Of a stretch of DNA of 64,000 nt, positions 1 to 10,448 are shown piece after piece. The notes below the pieces were generated by a model, which saw nothing but the letters and a program-made list of their open reading frames with translations, was not told where the DNA came from and ran no database searches. Source of the stretch: Cyanidiococcus yangmingshanensis (lineage: Eukaryota; Rhodophyta; Bangiophyceae; Cyanidiales; Cyanidiaceae); the NCBI GenBank assembly GCA_013995675.1, contig VWRR01000006.1, forward strand, positions 607,971-671,970, read 5' to 3'. The first letter of the stretch is position 1; every line of letters starts with the position of its first letter. Made by a program: the position numbers and the translations under genes.

Positions 1-2
1 CG

Positions 3-809
3 GTAAAATACACCAGCGTGTCAGAAGAGGCTTTTGCAAATGCAGACATAGTTGTGCTTTTGGGGTCGTTCCCTCGCAAGCCTGGAATGGAGCGCAAAGA
101 CTTGCTTGCGAAGAACGGAGCTATTTTTCGCGAGCAAGGATTGGTACTGAATCGCGTTGCGAAACAGGAAACACGTGTACTTGTCGTAGGCAATCCAGCG
201 AATACAAACGCCCTCACCTTGTCACAGTTCTGTACGGCGATACCAAAGGTGAATATTACTGCGCTTGCACGGCTTGATCACAACCGCCTGCGGTCGCTTG
301 TCGCCCGACGGCTGAGTTGCGCGGTGTCCGATGTTCACGACGTTGCCATATGGGGCAATCACTCGTCAACGCAGTACCCTGACGTGAGCTTCGCATATAC
401 ATCGGGGGTTCCTGTCGGGAAGATGCGGGCTGCCCTGGGAGGCGAATCGCAACTGCAATCAGAGATCATTCCCACTATCCAGAAGCGTGGTGCAGAGGTG
501 CTTGCTCTTCGCAAGCTCAGCAGTGCAATGTCCGCTGCGAGGGCCATAGGAGACCATCTGCGCGACTGGATGCTCGGCACGGCTTCGGAGAACGAGCTCG
601 TTAGTATGGTTGTCGCCTCGGATGGGAGCTACGGCATTGAGAAGGGGCTTATGTTTTCGTTTCCTGTTCACTGCTACCGCGGGGGTCGCTACAAGATTGA
701 GTCTTCGCTTTCAATAGACTCGTTCAGTCGCAAGTATTTGGAGATCACCCAGAATGAGTTGATCAGCGAGCGTGACGAGGCCATGCGTGTCGTCTCCAAA
801 ATGTGCTGA
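3..809 (+). CDS. Malate dehydrogenase, cytosolic type, 5'-truncated by window edge
   Basis: Interconverts malate and oxaloacetate with NAD(P)H. The reading frame is open to the left edge, so the N-terminal NAD-binding half lies outside the window. About 268 C-terminal residues are present. Visible family motifs are LLGSFPRKPGMERKDLL, VVGNPANTNALT, ARLDHNR (substrate-binding Arg and Asp-His pair) and IWGNHSSTQYPDV, which carries the catalytic His. This motif set is typical of the cytosolic/NADP-MDH branch rather than the mitochondrial or bacterial LDH-like branch. No extra C-terminal Cys-rich tail as in chloroplast NADP-MDH is seen. It ends at a TGA with no break in the visible part. Identification is secure; whether it uses NAD or NADP is not visible. 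Confidence 0.93.
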   Translation, partial: VKYTSVSEEAFANADIVVLLGSFPRKPGMERKDLLAKNGAIFREQGLVLNRVAKQETRVLVVGNPANTNALTLSQFCTAIPKVNITALARLDHNRLRSLVARRLSCAVSDVHDVAIWGNHSSTQYPDVSFAYTSGVPVGKMRAALGGESQLQSEIIPTIQKRGAEVLALRKLSSAMSAARAIGDHLRDWMLGTASENELVSMVVASDGSYGIEKGLMFSFPVHCYRGGRYKIESSLSIDSFSRKYLEITQNELISERDEAMRVVSKMC

Positions 810-3267
810 AGAGTCTCGATGAACGCTTCAAACGGATGCGCTAAAATATGTATTTGATGCGTTGTCGTCTGATGAGAATGTTCAATGTCGCGTACCGATG
901 CAGCTGTCGGAAAGGGAGGCGCGCTCCGCCATCCTCGGCAAGTTCTATGCAGTCTAGGGTCCCCATGGAAAGGTGTACTCTTGGTTTGAGGGCCACATTA
1001 GATGCGCACGGACGTGGAGAGAGCGTGAAGACCCGAATCCGAGCTACGAATGAATGGTGATTCTAGCCACTACTGCTTATCTTCGGTGACACATCATCGG
1101 AATATGGCGATCCCTCTGTATGATGGTTCTCGTTTTCTGTAATAGCTTTGATGGGTCGTCAGTCGCGCATTGATGATCGATGTATACATTGCTAAAGCCC
1201 GTTGGTTTTTGAAGACAAACGTCCGAGTCTTTTTCAGAGGAGCCTTCTATCCGTTACTAGGACGACCCAAGATCATTCATCTTCTTGGTATGGGCGAGGC
1301 AGAATGAAGGAACACACGATTCCATGATTTGGCTTAGCAAGGAGCGATATCTTTCATCCAAACCCAATGAGATCGGACCGGATCTTTGCTCGATGGCATC
1401 GAATCAAATAGGCTCGAGCCTATACCGCTATCTCACGCTCAAACAAGGTTGCCTACACGTCGCGATGCACTGTTCCGTTGGTTTTACAGGCGAAAGAGCG
1501 CTAGTTTTCAGCTTCACGGATTCATCTGTTTACTGAATAAAATCAAAAGAGATACCGTATCCGGAAGCATGACCGGTAAACTTTACGAACATCAAAAACC
1601 TCAATCTGGGGTTCTTTCAAAGATAAAAAGTGCCCACATGTCCAAGTGCTGCCTTCCGACTGCATTTGGTTCACCCCGTTAAGTCGGACTCTTATTCTGA
1701 TGCTCGTCTTGGGTTAGAGGACTGGATGTCTCGGAAACCAGCATCGGAGATCCAACTTCCAAGATATTGCTGGGAAATGATTTGAAAGTCAATCAAGAAT
1801 CTCTGCATGCTACAATCTGGAGGTCGACGATATTCTCTTGAGCACTGCCGTCACAGAGCAGGCCAGCGCCTGCATATGAAGCGCCCAGATTAGGCTTCGA
1901 AGAAGCCATTTGATCACTGAACGTTTCCAAATCAAAGGAAGCAACGTTCTTCGCGTAGGATCTCGTCGCTACTCGCTGTCTGATGAACATCGCCACCACT
2001 TCTATCTTTAAAATCCGCTCTAATCGTAGGGATTTGGGACAACGCAATGGTCTCCCGCCGAAAGATCCGGAGCGGCTTTGGTTACACTTTTCTGCAGGCT
2101 GTCTTTCATTTTTCGTGGAGTTCAATGGCGTGGCTTGCGTTGGACCTGATTGTATTCAATGTCCCAAATAAGAAAGCGCGTGACTGTATCTCGCACTGTC
2201 CACAGCTCCTTCCATACTCGCCCGAGTATCTTTTGCTTCCTGCGCTGCGGCTATTCTGACACCCATAACCTTCGATCGATGAGGTGAATCATGGATCTGG
2301 CCAATTGGCGCCTCAATGATTTCCTGCGGTCGATATCTTTTCACTGAAGAAAATCGTGTCTGGACGTGCCCACCAGCATCACTGATCTCAGGTATTCGTG
2401 ATTCTCTCATTCGTTATCATCATGATCCGAAACGTCATTCGGATTGGAGCGCTTTCGTCGTCGTAAAGCGTCCCGTCTTTGCTGTTTGAACTCCTTTACC
2501 AGAATGGGCCTTTGAGCCTCCCAGCGCTGACGATGTTTCAGCTCTCCCTCTGAGAGAAAAAAGATGCCTCCAATGCCACCGTTCTCTGCTGGAATTCGTG
2601 ACCTCTTTGGACGCAGCGTCCATCGGCTCTTTAATCAAGCCGCGCGACCCATCTCGATGATGTAAAGATCGAGTTCGAGGTTCGAATACTTTAGAGTCCT
2701 GGTCTCTGCTTGGCTCTCTCGCAGACGGCCTGGCTCGAAGAAAACCAGGTGCCTGGTGGAGGTTCCAAAGCGCCTCGCGCTTGAGAGCCTGACATTTCGT
2801 CTAAATTCGAACCAATTATGGCTTCAACTACGCCACACTCTGCGCCCTTTCCAGGAAACAAGCCAACCTGTTTCGTGAGCGAAAGCAGAGAACGAAGCCT
2901 TTCGAGCTCGAGTCCTGAAGAGTCGAGGGCTTCCCACTAGCCTATGCAGAACCGCGGTTCACGCTGAAAATAGCCCGAGCCGGACCAAACTTCGACTTTT
3001 CCTGTTCCTGTTCCTCTCGTCAGCGGTTTATAAAGCTAAAACCTAAGGGGCAGGCAACACGTTTCGAGCAGGAAAGCTCCAGTCTGGGTCGCGCGATGCT
3101 CGAGAATCGCCACTCGGGTTGATGTTATGGGCATGTCCCAGAGGTGCCGATGCACGGCCTTCCCGCAAACGAGTGAGTCCACAGCCAGTTTCTTCCTATT
3201 TGTAGTTGGCACGTCCTCTGCACGTCCCTCTTATCAAAGGATATCACAATTCGCACCAGATTGACTC
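810..3267. other. Long gene-free stretch between MDH and the ER DnaJ gene
   Basis: About 2.4 kb in which I see only short, unrelated reading frames on both strands and no recognisable domain. T-arm-like TTCGA words near 2667-2686 and 2806 have no pairing stems, so no tRNA is called. The last 300 bases contain a C+T-rich run near 3000-3015. Because genes in this window are often frame-broken, a short decayed or frame-broken gene here cannot be excluded. Confidence 0.5.
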
Positions 3268-4572
3268 ATGAGGAAGGCGTGCAATTATTATATTGGCTAC
3301 GATCTGGCTGGTTGTTGTGAACTTGTTGCGAGTTGCCTCCGCCCGGGATCTCTACGCCATTCTAGGTGTCTCCCGAACGGCGGACGAGACAGAGATCAAA
3401 AGAGCGTTTCGAAAACTTGCTCTTCAGTTGCATCCAGATAAGAATCCTGAAGATGCGACAGCGGAACAGCGTTTCAAAGAGGTCAGCACTGCTTACGAAG
3501 TCTTGATTGACCGAGAGAGGACGTCGCATCTACGATGCTTACGGCGAGGCTGGCCTTAAAGCGCACGAAGGGGCTGCAAATGCCGGTGCTGGAGAGGGTC
3601 ACGCTTTCTTTGAGCCGTTTGATCTATTCGAGCAGTTTGGTTCTGCTTTTGGTGGTCCGTTCGGTGGAGGACGTTCTAGACGACAAGGTCCTAGCTCCGT
3701 CTCGGACTTAGCCGCGTGGACCAGACTTGGTTATCTTTTTTCCCGTAGGTCTCGCGGACCTTTACAATGGGGCAGTCCGCGAAGTTGTGCATCGCCGTCG
3801 AGCTCGATGCGCGCGATGGTTTCAGTCATGCATGGCTACTTGTTCAGTTTGCCATGGCCGCGGTGTGCAGATCGTGACCAGGCAGTTAGGCCCAGGTTTC
3901 GTGCAGCAGATGCAGACTGTTTGTACTGCGTGTGGTGGCAAAGGGCGCACCATCCGCACCCCATGTGATGCATGTCCTCACGGGGAGTTCGAGCAGCAGG
4001 AAAAAGTGCTCACTGTGGATATTGAGCGGGGTGCAGAAGACGGCACGCGCATTCCGTTTGAGGGCGAAGGAGACGAGGGCCCTGGAACCAGTGCTGGGGA
4101 TGTTATCATGTTCCTGCAGAGTCAACCGCACGAGTTTTTTTGGCGTGAACCATCCTCAGAATATTCTCTGAATCTACATATGAATTTAAGTATCACCCTA
4201 CGTGAGGCCTTGACGGGCTTTGAACGCACGTTCTCACATTTAGACGGACGCCGTCTATCCATAGTGCGCAAGGACGACCAGATTTGGAGCACTGGCGACA
4301 TTTTACGAATACCAGGTGAAGGCATGCCGTCGCGGAGCAAAACGGGCCAGTTCGGCGACGGCGTTCACCATGGAGACCTCTATGCTCACATACGTGTACA
4401 GATGCCATATCGAGACGCCTTCGCTGGGAAGGCCGCTCAGAGCCTAGCGTCGTTGTTGCCTGCGGAAGGCATCAAATACCGTGCAGATCTAGGTCTGATT
4501 TGGGACGCTTCATCAGAGAAGGCTAATGTTTCTGAAAAAGAATGCGCATCGAACAAGCATGAAGAGCTCTGA
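3268..4572 (+). CDS. ER-luminal DnaJ (ERdj3/Scj1-like) co-chaperone, frame-broken
   Basis: J-domain co-chaperone of the ER Hsp70 BiP. Translation from the ATG gives MRKACNYY and, after a +1 shift near 3285, a hydrophobic signal-peptide core ending VASA, followed at once by the J domain ([15 protein letters not shown] with the invariant HPD). Another +1 shift near 3517 restores [13 protein letters not shown] and a Gly/Phe-rich linker. A third near 3709 restores [20 protein letters not shown]. The zinc region has [26 protein letters not shown] and CDAC; the first CxxCxGxG is degenerate (RCARWFQSC). The C-terminal substrate-binding beta domains follow. ERdj3/DNAJB11 is the closest human protein in my judgement. 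The tail lacks an obvious KDEL-like signal (it ends KHEEL). Family assignment is firm; intactness is doubtful. Confidence 0.82.
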
Positions 4573-5053
4573 GGGTATCGCTTGGATATCTCCAATGAGA
4601 ATATCTCTAAGATCGCGTCTTTGTTGGAATGTTTTCGGGCTCGAGTGAGTTGGTTCTCCTGTCGTTTCATTCGACAGATGGTTTACTCGGATGTTCGAGA
4701 AGCAATGAAAAACATAACGCAAAGCCATGCATAGTCCCAAACACCTCAGATCGGTTCGAGCGACCTGTGTCGCCCAATTCTGGTGCTGCGGCGAATTTCC
4801 TCGGTTTGCATCTCAGCTTAGATGCTTGTATTTGTCTGTCCTCTGGCTGCAATTGAGTCAAAATACTTTAGGACTGTGGTGGGAATCCCAAATGAAGCTT
4901 AAATGTTTCTTGAGTGCGCCTAAATATTCTTGCTCCGGGGCGCGTGGCGACCAGATTGGTAGACGGTAACGAAGATAGTAATTTGTATTGACGTAAAACT
5001 AGTCTCAGACCCAAGGTGTTCTACTAGGGGCCACGCACAAAAGGCCTGGAGCT
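4573..5053. other. Intergenic, no gene seen
   Basis: Roughly 480 bases after the DnaJ stop codon. Only short frames without an ATG or family motif are visible. The frame of the next putative gene is open from 5003 but has no ATG there. Confidence 0.5.
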
Positions 5054-5509
5054 GTGAGTAATAGATGGAGCGGGAATAGAAAACATACTTTTGAAGAGTT
5101 TGGCCCCAATCGAACAACAATTTACGGTATCTGCTTGGGGCAGAAGACTCGGACAGTGATAGTGCCAGTCGGTGCTCTAGACTTTTGCGAGTCAGCGTTG
5201 GTTTCAGTTATGTCTGAGAGAGAGTTCGCAGAACGGGGAGAAAAGGTTGAAGAACATGAAATCGTCGCACATCCGTGTAATGAACATATTGAAGACCTCA
5301 TCAATACATTGTTCGACACACCGAGAAAAGCGGGAGAGCGTTGGCGTGTGCTTCGCACTTGCTTCAAACACTACGGTTGGTTTCCGAGTCGGGAGCAGTG
5401 GATCCCCCAACCCAATAAAATAAGACAGAAGCAGAGTCTCGATGGGCTGGCAGACACGGAAGGAGTTACTGGAGACGAGGATAACAAAAAGTCTGAGGAT
5501 CAGGTCTAG
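5054..5509 (+). CDS. Hypothetical protein, start uncertain
   Basis: Unrecognised. The frame is open from 5003 to a TAG ending at 5509, with no ATG before 5210 (MSEREFAERG). The upstream residues look equally protein-like, so the true start may lie before a frame break or in another exon. Visible features are acidic/basic patches, an aromatic-rich stretch (FKHYGWFPSREQW) and a charged tail rich in Asp, Glu and Lys. No domain, signal peptide or membrane segment is evident. It could be a chance frame, but composition is more coding-like than its flanks. Confidence 0.35.
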   Translation: MSNRWSGNRKHTFEEFGPNRTTIYGICLGQKTRTVIVPVGALDFCESALVSVMSEREFAERGEKVEEHEIVAHPCNEHIEDLINTLFDTPRKAGERWRVLRTCFKHYGWFPSREQWIPQPNKIRQKQSLDGLADTEGVTGDEDNKKSEDQV

Positions 5510-5648
5510 GCAAGCTTTCGCAGAGCCCTAGGTAGCCTATGCGTGTTCCTCGAGTGTGACTGACTCGTGTTCATTCTGAAGACAGACTGTTGAATGACTT
5601 TGCAAGGTGGCTGTATTTTCTCGACAATACACCCAGGAAGGCCGGTTC

Positions 5649-5930
5649 TTATGCCAGCTGAAGCGACATGTATTCTCGTAACTGAAAAAGCTTAGGATTG
5701 TCGATGACGCATTTTTCTAAGACATCCGCGAATACCACATTGAACTTCAGATAGATGGTGTTGATTCCTGCTTGAGACACCGAACGCGCCTCATGAATAC
5801 CGCCATAAATGACTTGACTCTGGACGAGACGCTTTATAAGGTGGTTGTATCGATTCTGAGACAGTCGCTCTGTGATTGGCATCGGTCTAGGGCGTTCTGA
5901 AGTGAACCGGGCGATGTTTGTCTTGCGCAT
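5649..5930 (-). CDS. Small hypothetical protein (93 aa)
   Basis: Unrecognised. The ATG at 5930 opens MRKTNIARFTSERPRP and the frame runs to a TAA at 5649. The frame has no stop for some distance upstream, so a longer N-terminus is possible. The protein is basic at the N-terminus and has no obvious membrane segment. It lies about 80 bases downstream of the longin-like gene on the same strand, so it might instead be a C-terminal piece of that gene after a further frame break. Codon use resembles the neighbouring genes. Confidence 0.35.
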   Translation of the reverse strand: MRKTNIARFTSERPRPMPITERLSQNRYNHLIKRLVQSQVIYGGIHEARSVSQAGINTIYLKFNVVFADVLEKCVIDNPKLFQLREYMSLQLA

Positions 5931-6007
5931 TTTCGCGTTCAAATCGCGCTCTCTGAAACGGGAGGCGGAGAACAGTCATTCGACTCGAAGACGCTGTTTC
6001 CAAAGCG

Positions 6008-7179
6008 CTAGCTCGCGATTCGCAAATTTGCATGCAAGGTCGCAACATCTTCGATTAGTTTGGCGAGCTCTTCTACCATATCCCACTCAATGGCTTCAAT
6101 TCCTGGGCGAGCAACCACAAGAAGTAGGAGGGCGCTGTTCTGTGCAGATCCATCCATGGAAGCGACGGAGTAAAGCCCCCCGATGCTGCTAGTGTCGGTG
6201 GTCTCGTCATCATCGTTCTCTCCAACGTAGAGACGACGTATCAGCACGAGACCGCAGTCACTTTCGAAGAGGACATCGCGCATTTCGTCTCCCTGCAACA
6301 TCAGGAGGCGCTCTGTGTCGTCAACGAGGAATTGAACGTTCGCCACCAGCGCCACCTGGTCTAACGAGGAATCGGATGCGATGACTTTGTTTCCTCGAAG
6401 AAGAATCGCTCGTTTGACGTTCCGTATTCGCCGAAAATCCCGAATCACCGATAACGCGCTCTTTTGAATAGCATCCGCGAAAGCTCCATCAAAATGCCGG
6501 AAACGATCCAGCAGGGTGAGGTTCTGCACCGCACTCGAAACCGAGCCTGTTGCTTTACGTGGCGTCACTCCAGGAACCCAGAGCGGCACCCCTCCTGGAC
6601 TTCCGGTACCGGCCGCGAAATTTAAGCTGGCTCCAGCGGTTCGGCCGTCAGCGTCTATACTGGGATGTACTAATTCAGGAGCGCTTCTTGGAATTGGAGA
6701 GCCACCAGAGGACTCGGAAGAGTTCCGCGTATGAAGCGCCAAATGAAGACCAGCAATACCCTCGTCTGCCGCCCTCCCAAAATGATCGCTAAGAGGCTCG
6801 TCAGCTGTATAGCTTCTTCCTTGGTTTGCGTTCCCGGAAGAACTCGCCCTTCTCCACCGACTTCCGCGGACAAGATATCTTGGAACATGGCCGTGAAGCT
6901 CTCGAGGAGCTCTGTGGCAATAACTCTACCCAGCAGAAACGAATCAGAGAGGTCCTGAAAGAGTGCCGCTGTGATCCGTGCTCTCTTCGACGTCACCAGT
7001 GTCAACAGCATGTCTTCAAACTTAACCTGTGAGATGTTCCGACGTGTATGTCGAACGGCGAACTCCATCACTGCCGTAAGCAGAGAGCCCACCAAGCGCG
7101 GCTGCTCAACAGGTCGAAGCACAGCTTTGTTGTACAAAACTAAACCAGATTGCGAAACAATCAAAAAGGTCCGAATCAT
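6008..7179 (-). CDS. Longin-like N-terminus, unknown protein, frame-broken
   Basis: The ATG at 7179 starts MIRTFLIVSQSGLVLYNKAV, the beta-hairpin opening expected of longin or roadblock-type trafficking proteins (inference from pattern only). The first frame runs about 110 residues (to ILSAEVGG), then shifts by one base near 6830 into the frame reading SYTADEPLSDHFGRAADEG, a low-complexity Gly/Ser/Pro linker, and a C-terminal half (LLDRFRHFDGAFADAI, later VVARPGIEAIEWDMVEELAKL). The two frames overlap by 72 bases with stops bounding each, so an intron is not needed. There are no membrane segments. It could be a trafficking GEF subunit (Mon1/Ccz1/HPS group), but I do not recognise the family with certainty. 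Confidence 0.55.
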
Positions 7180-7670
7180 GGAGCATGGTTCACTGCACGC
7201 ACCGTTTTTCAGAAAGTTCTAAACTCTCCAACGTGTCTTTCTTTTGAAGAGCGTCAAAAACGAAACGTTAGTTCTGGCAGTTCGACGACAGCGACGATCG
7301 CGTGTCAGGTCCATTGGCAGAATCTGCGCACGAAGGGAACTTGGCCCACTTGTGGCTCTGCTGAGTATTTCGGAGCGAGATCGTCACACTTTACTGATCA
7401 GAATGATTCCCAGCCTCACGAGGATAGTACAAATGTGCCTATTATCTGCGTGAAAATCACCTGCTAAATTCTTTTGATGATATTCATAAGGCGACATTAG
7501 TGGCGCAGGATATTTCGAGACTATACATGGAACTGACATACCTTCGTCGCTGCATCGATATCAATGCCATGAGTGAAGGAGAGCGAAGAGTAGCCTACAC
7601 TCGAGTGGTGTGTTGTATCACCAAATGTTCTCTAGAGTTGAGAGCGCTATCAGCAAAGCTGCTGCTATGA
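7178..7670 (+). CDS. Putative frame-broken helical protein
   Basis: Unrecognised. Three overlapping plus-strand frames give a continuous-looking alpha-helical protein: an ATG at 7178 (MEHGSLHAPFFRK), then LSFEERQK, then ETLVLAVRRQRRSRVRSIGR and LTRIVQMC, then a +1 shift near 7437 to YYLRENHLLNSFDDIHK, LYMELTYLRRCIDIN and ELRALSAKLLL, ending at TGA 7668-7670. The last 75 residues lack a start codon of their own, so they are easily overlooked. If the first ATG is right, it overlaps the start codon of the divergent longin-like gene. The call rests on coding-like composition only. Confidence 0.3.
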
Positions 7671-8656
7671 GCGCACTCTGCCTCAAGCGTCGATATCGAT
7701 TCGACTCTACCTCACGTGCGGACTATCGTCCCGTTGACGCCAAGAAAATGAATCATTTTCGTGAACAGTTTTATACAAGAGTACGTCCTTTGTTATGAAT
7801 GATACTTGAAATAGGCGTTACGAATCAAATCTAACATTCTCGCAGGTTCCCTCTACTTGTTTTAAGTATTTCGCCGGTTCAGCAAGACACGTACGCATAC
7901 ACTGCTCGGAGATGCTGACATTTGCGGCCACATATCACCGTGAAAGGGGTCAAGTGACGAGCACATCATTCGCTCATCCATCAAGTGCATAGGCCTGCTC
8001 TTCGTTCGCAAAGGGGAGGGGGCAATGCGCTCGGGGCAAAATCTCCAGGATGTTGACTTCGTAGCGGTCAACTCCGAGGCTTAGCGATCGTCACACAGCT
8101 TCCTCAGGGTCTGGCATTCTCTATCGTTCATGCGCTGGGAGCTGCTTGGAGCCGGGGCGATTTGGAACAGAACGTTTCACACATTTCCAGTCGCTGCGCC
8201 GTTTCTTTTCTGATGCGTGTCGCCGAAGTAGCTTCGGAATCGTGTCGTTGAGGCCACGCGAGCATACAGAAATTCTGCCAACAAGTTTTATTTTTCTATA
8301 GGAGCAGCTGCTGATCAATGGATCAGGAGCGGTCTTGCAAATCCTCAGAATAAGCCGTCAACTTGTGGAGCCGTTTTCCTATAGTGCGAGGAGGCGTGCT
8401 CCGAAAATACAGTCGACACGAAATGCATACTGCCCTGTTCTGCTCCATGTCACAGGGAGGTAGCTCAGCGTCCCCGCAAAGGATCACGGGTGGCGTCCGA
8501 TCGAACTGATTTCAAAGTTACGTCGAACGCGTCTGAGCGTGGTAATGTGAGGCGGCGCCAAAACGCCTCAAATCAAATAGTCCTCGGATACCTATTTTGC
8601 ACTGATCTGCATCTGATGGCACGACATGACCATCTATACAACTGCCGCCAGGTTTC
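7671..8656. other. Intergenic, no gene seen
   Basis: About 1 kb without a supported gene. Only short frames appear on both strands, with no RNA-gene signature or repeat. Confidence 0.5.
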
Positions 8657-10448
8657 TTAAAGAGATAGCAATCGTCTGCAGTGGCTCAGCGCTTGTGTCT
8701 CTAGTATACGAGGTCGCTTGCGAACCGCCTGGGGTTTGCGCTCAAAGTGCGAGCCAAATGTACGCTCAAATTCGCTTTTGATTCCCATCACCTCATCCAT
8801 GGATCTCGCCAGACTCAGATGATGCATTATTCTGCTGTATCGTTGCTCGTCGCTTAGTGATGCTACTGTGCTGTCGTTCGCGCTTGCCTGGGCGTCAGAA
8901 CCGGTCATATCTGTCGCCAAATCTGTGCGGACTCTTGAAAAATCCATTTGGATCGATCGTTGAACCGATAGTTGGCCTTTTGTCCCTGGTCCTAGCCAGA
9001 TCTGGTATGCTCGATTGTGTAACCGCTGGATCGGTCCAAGCGCTATCAGACAGGGGTTTTGTTTCCATTTCGGTTCGGGTCTGTGTTTGTGTCGTCGACT
9101 CGCTCTTCCCGATTATAGAGTCGATCCCATCTAGATCAGGAAGGATTTTGTGTTTGCGATTCGTCTCCTTTTGGTACTTGGGCGACTGTGCATCGCAACC
9201 TCTTTCCCGATCGGATACAGGAATTCTGTGCATTTTGACTCGATTCGATCCCGGACGGCCCAGGAATCTGCTTAAGCAGGTTCTCGTTGCGTATCCAGCG
9301 CGAGACTGCCTCGACGCGTTCTAGAATTTCGCTTGGGTCTCCAAAAGCCTTGAAGTACTTGGCCGCATTCACGAGAACGGTAGCGCGATCGGGTCCTAGA
9401 CCATTTAGTGCCGCCATATACTTTGCTCGGGAGACAAGCGCGTGCTGCTCCTCTGGAACTGACATCTTGACACCTCCGGGAAACCCAAATGGTGGCAAGA
9501 CTGGCGTTCCAGCTCCAGCACGACTGGCGAAAAAAGCAGCAAGTTCATTTTGATAGTAGACTGGGTCGCACTTCAAGATATGCAAGTACCAGTTGTGAAA
9601 ACGCGTTGATACATCCGTCCCACAGCGCCCGCACCAGCGATATGCCGCGTGACTGGACTGGATGCAGACCCATGAGAATATCACCCTCAGGCTCGGGGAG
9701 ATGTAGGACTCCAGAACGAATGTTATCCGGCTCGGTGGCCAAGGCACGAGCGGCTGCAATGCCGGCTGGAAACTGCAGATTCGGAATGAGTTGGGCCAGA
9801 CGAAGGCTTTCGCGGTCAACTTGACGGTCTGTGCCCGTTACCGTCGCAGGAAAACGCAACAGACCAGTTTGTGCTGCTGCCGCAGCGGCCGCTACCGCTG
9901 TTGATGCCCGGCGGCTGTTCGAACCTCGTCCCGCGATATCAGCGAATGCACCATCCATAACAAAGGGTCGCGGTCCCAATAGTTGCCTCTGAACGTAGTT
10001 ATTGCCCAGTCGTTTCGGCTCGCTCGCTTCGAACTTGTTCAGATCATAAGCGGGATCTCCGGGGTGGTAGGCTGCTAGTTTTTGGGCGAGACTGAGCTCT
10101 AGATCAGCCCTGGTTCTTCCACGAGGTGCATCATAAACCATCGCAATGAACGCGCAAGACATCGCGTTGGGTCTGTTTTATCTCCTCGAATGTAAACTGA
10201 GGTAGGGGCTTGATTCCAAAATCAAGTAGCCGCTGTTCTCTTTCCGCATCGTTTGCGTAGTTCCGGCGAATGGGCGTACCGCCAGAACTCGCTGCAGCGC
10301 CCGCAACCGTGGAGCGGGCAGAGGTAATGGCCCCGAATCCAGGGGCACGCCAGACTGGTATATTTTCTGCTCTCGGAGAGTTTTCAAACCTTGTTTCAGC
10401 CGCCTGCATCGGCTTGATTGAAGACGACACGGGTGGCAGTGTCGCCAT
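8657..10448 (-). CDS. Unknown protein with CxxC...H...H...C zinc-like motif, frame-broken
   Basis: Read from the ATG at 10448 (MATLPPVSSSIKPM). Pieces in order: a Pro/Ala-rich region with NDAEREQRLLDFGIKPLPQ; after a +1 shift near 10145, DAPRGRTRADLELSLAQKL, NNYVQRQLLGPRPFVMDGAF and a polyalanine run; after a +1 shift near 9650, a possible zinc knuckle (WCGRCGTD, FHNWYLHILKC) and FPGGVKMSVPEE; then a Gln/Ser-rich tail and, after further shifts near 9150 and 8935, a C-terminal segment with SDEQRYSRIMHHL. Successive frames overlap, leaving no room for introns. A nucleic-acid-binding or scaffold role is possible but unproven. I recognise no family. The joining of the last segment is the least certain. 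Confidence 0.45.

Noticed and set aside
2660-2830. tRNA gene suggested by GGTTCGAA words
   Set aside because: No T-stem or acceptor-stem pairing and no anticodon arm on either strand.
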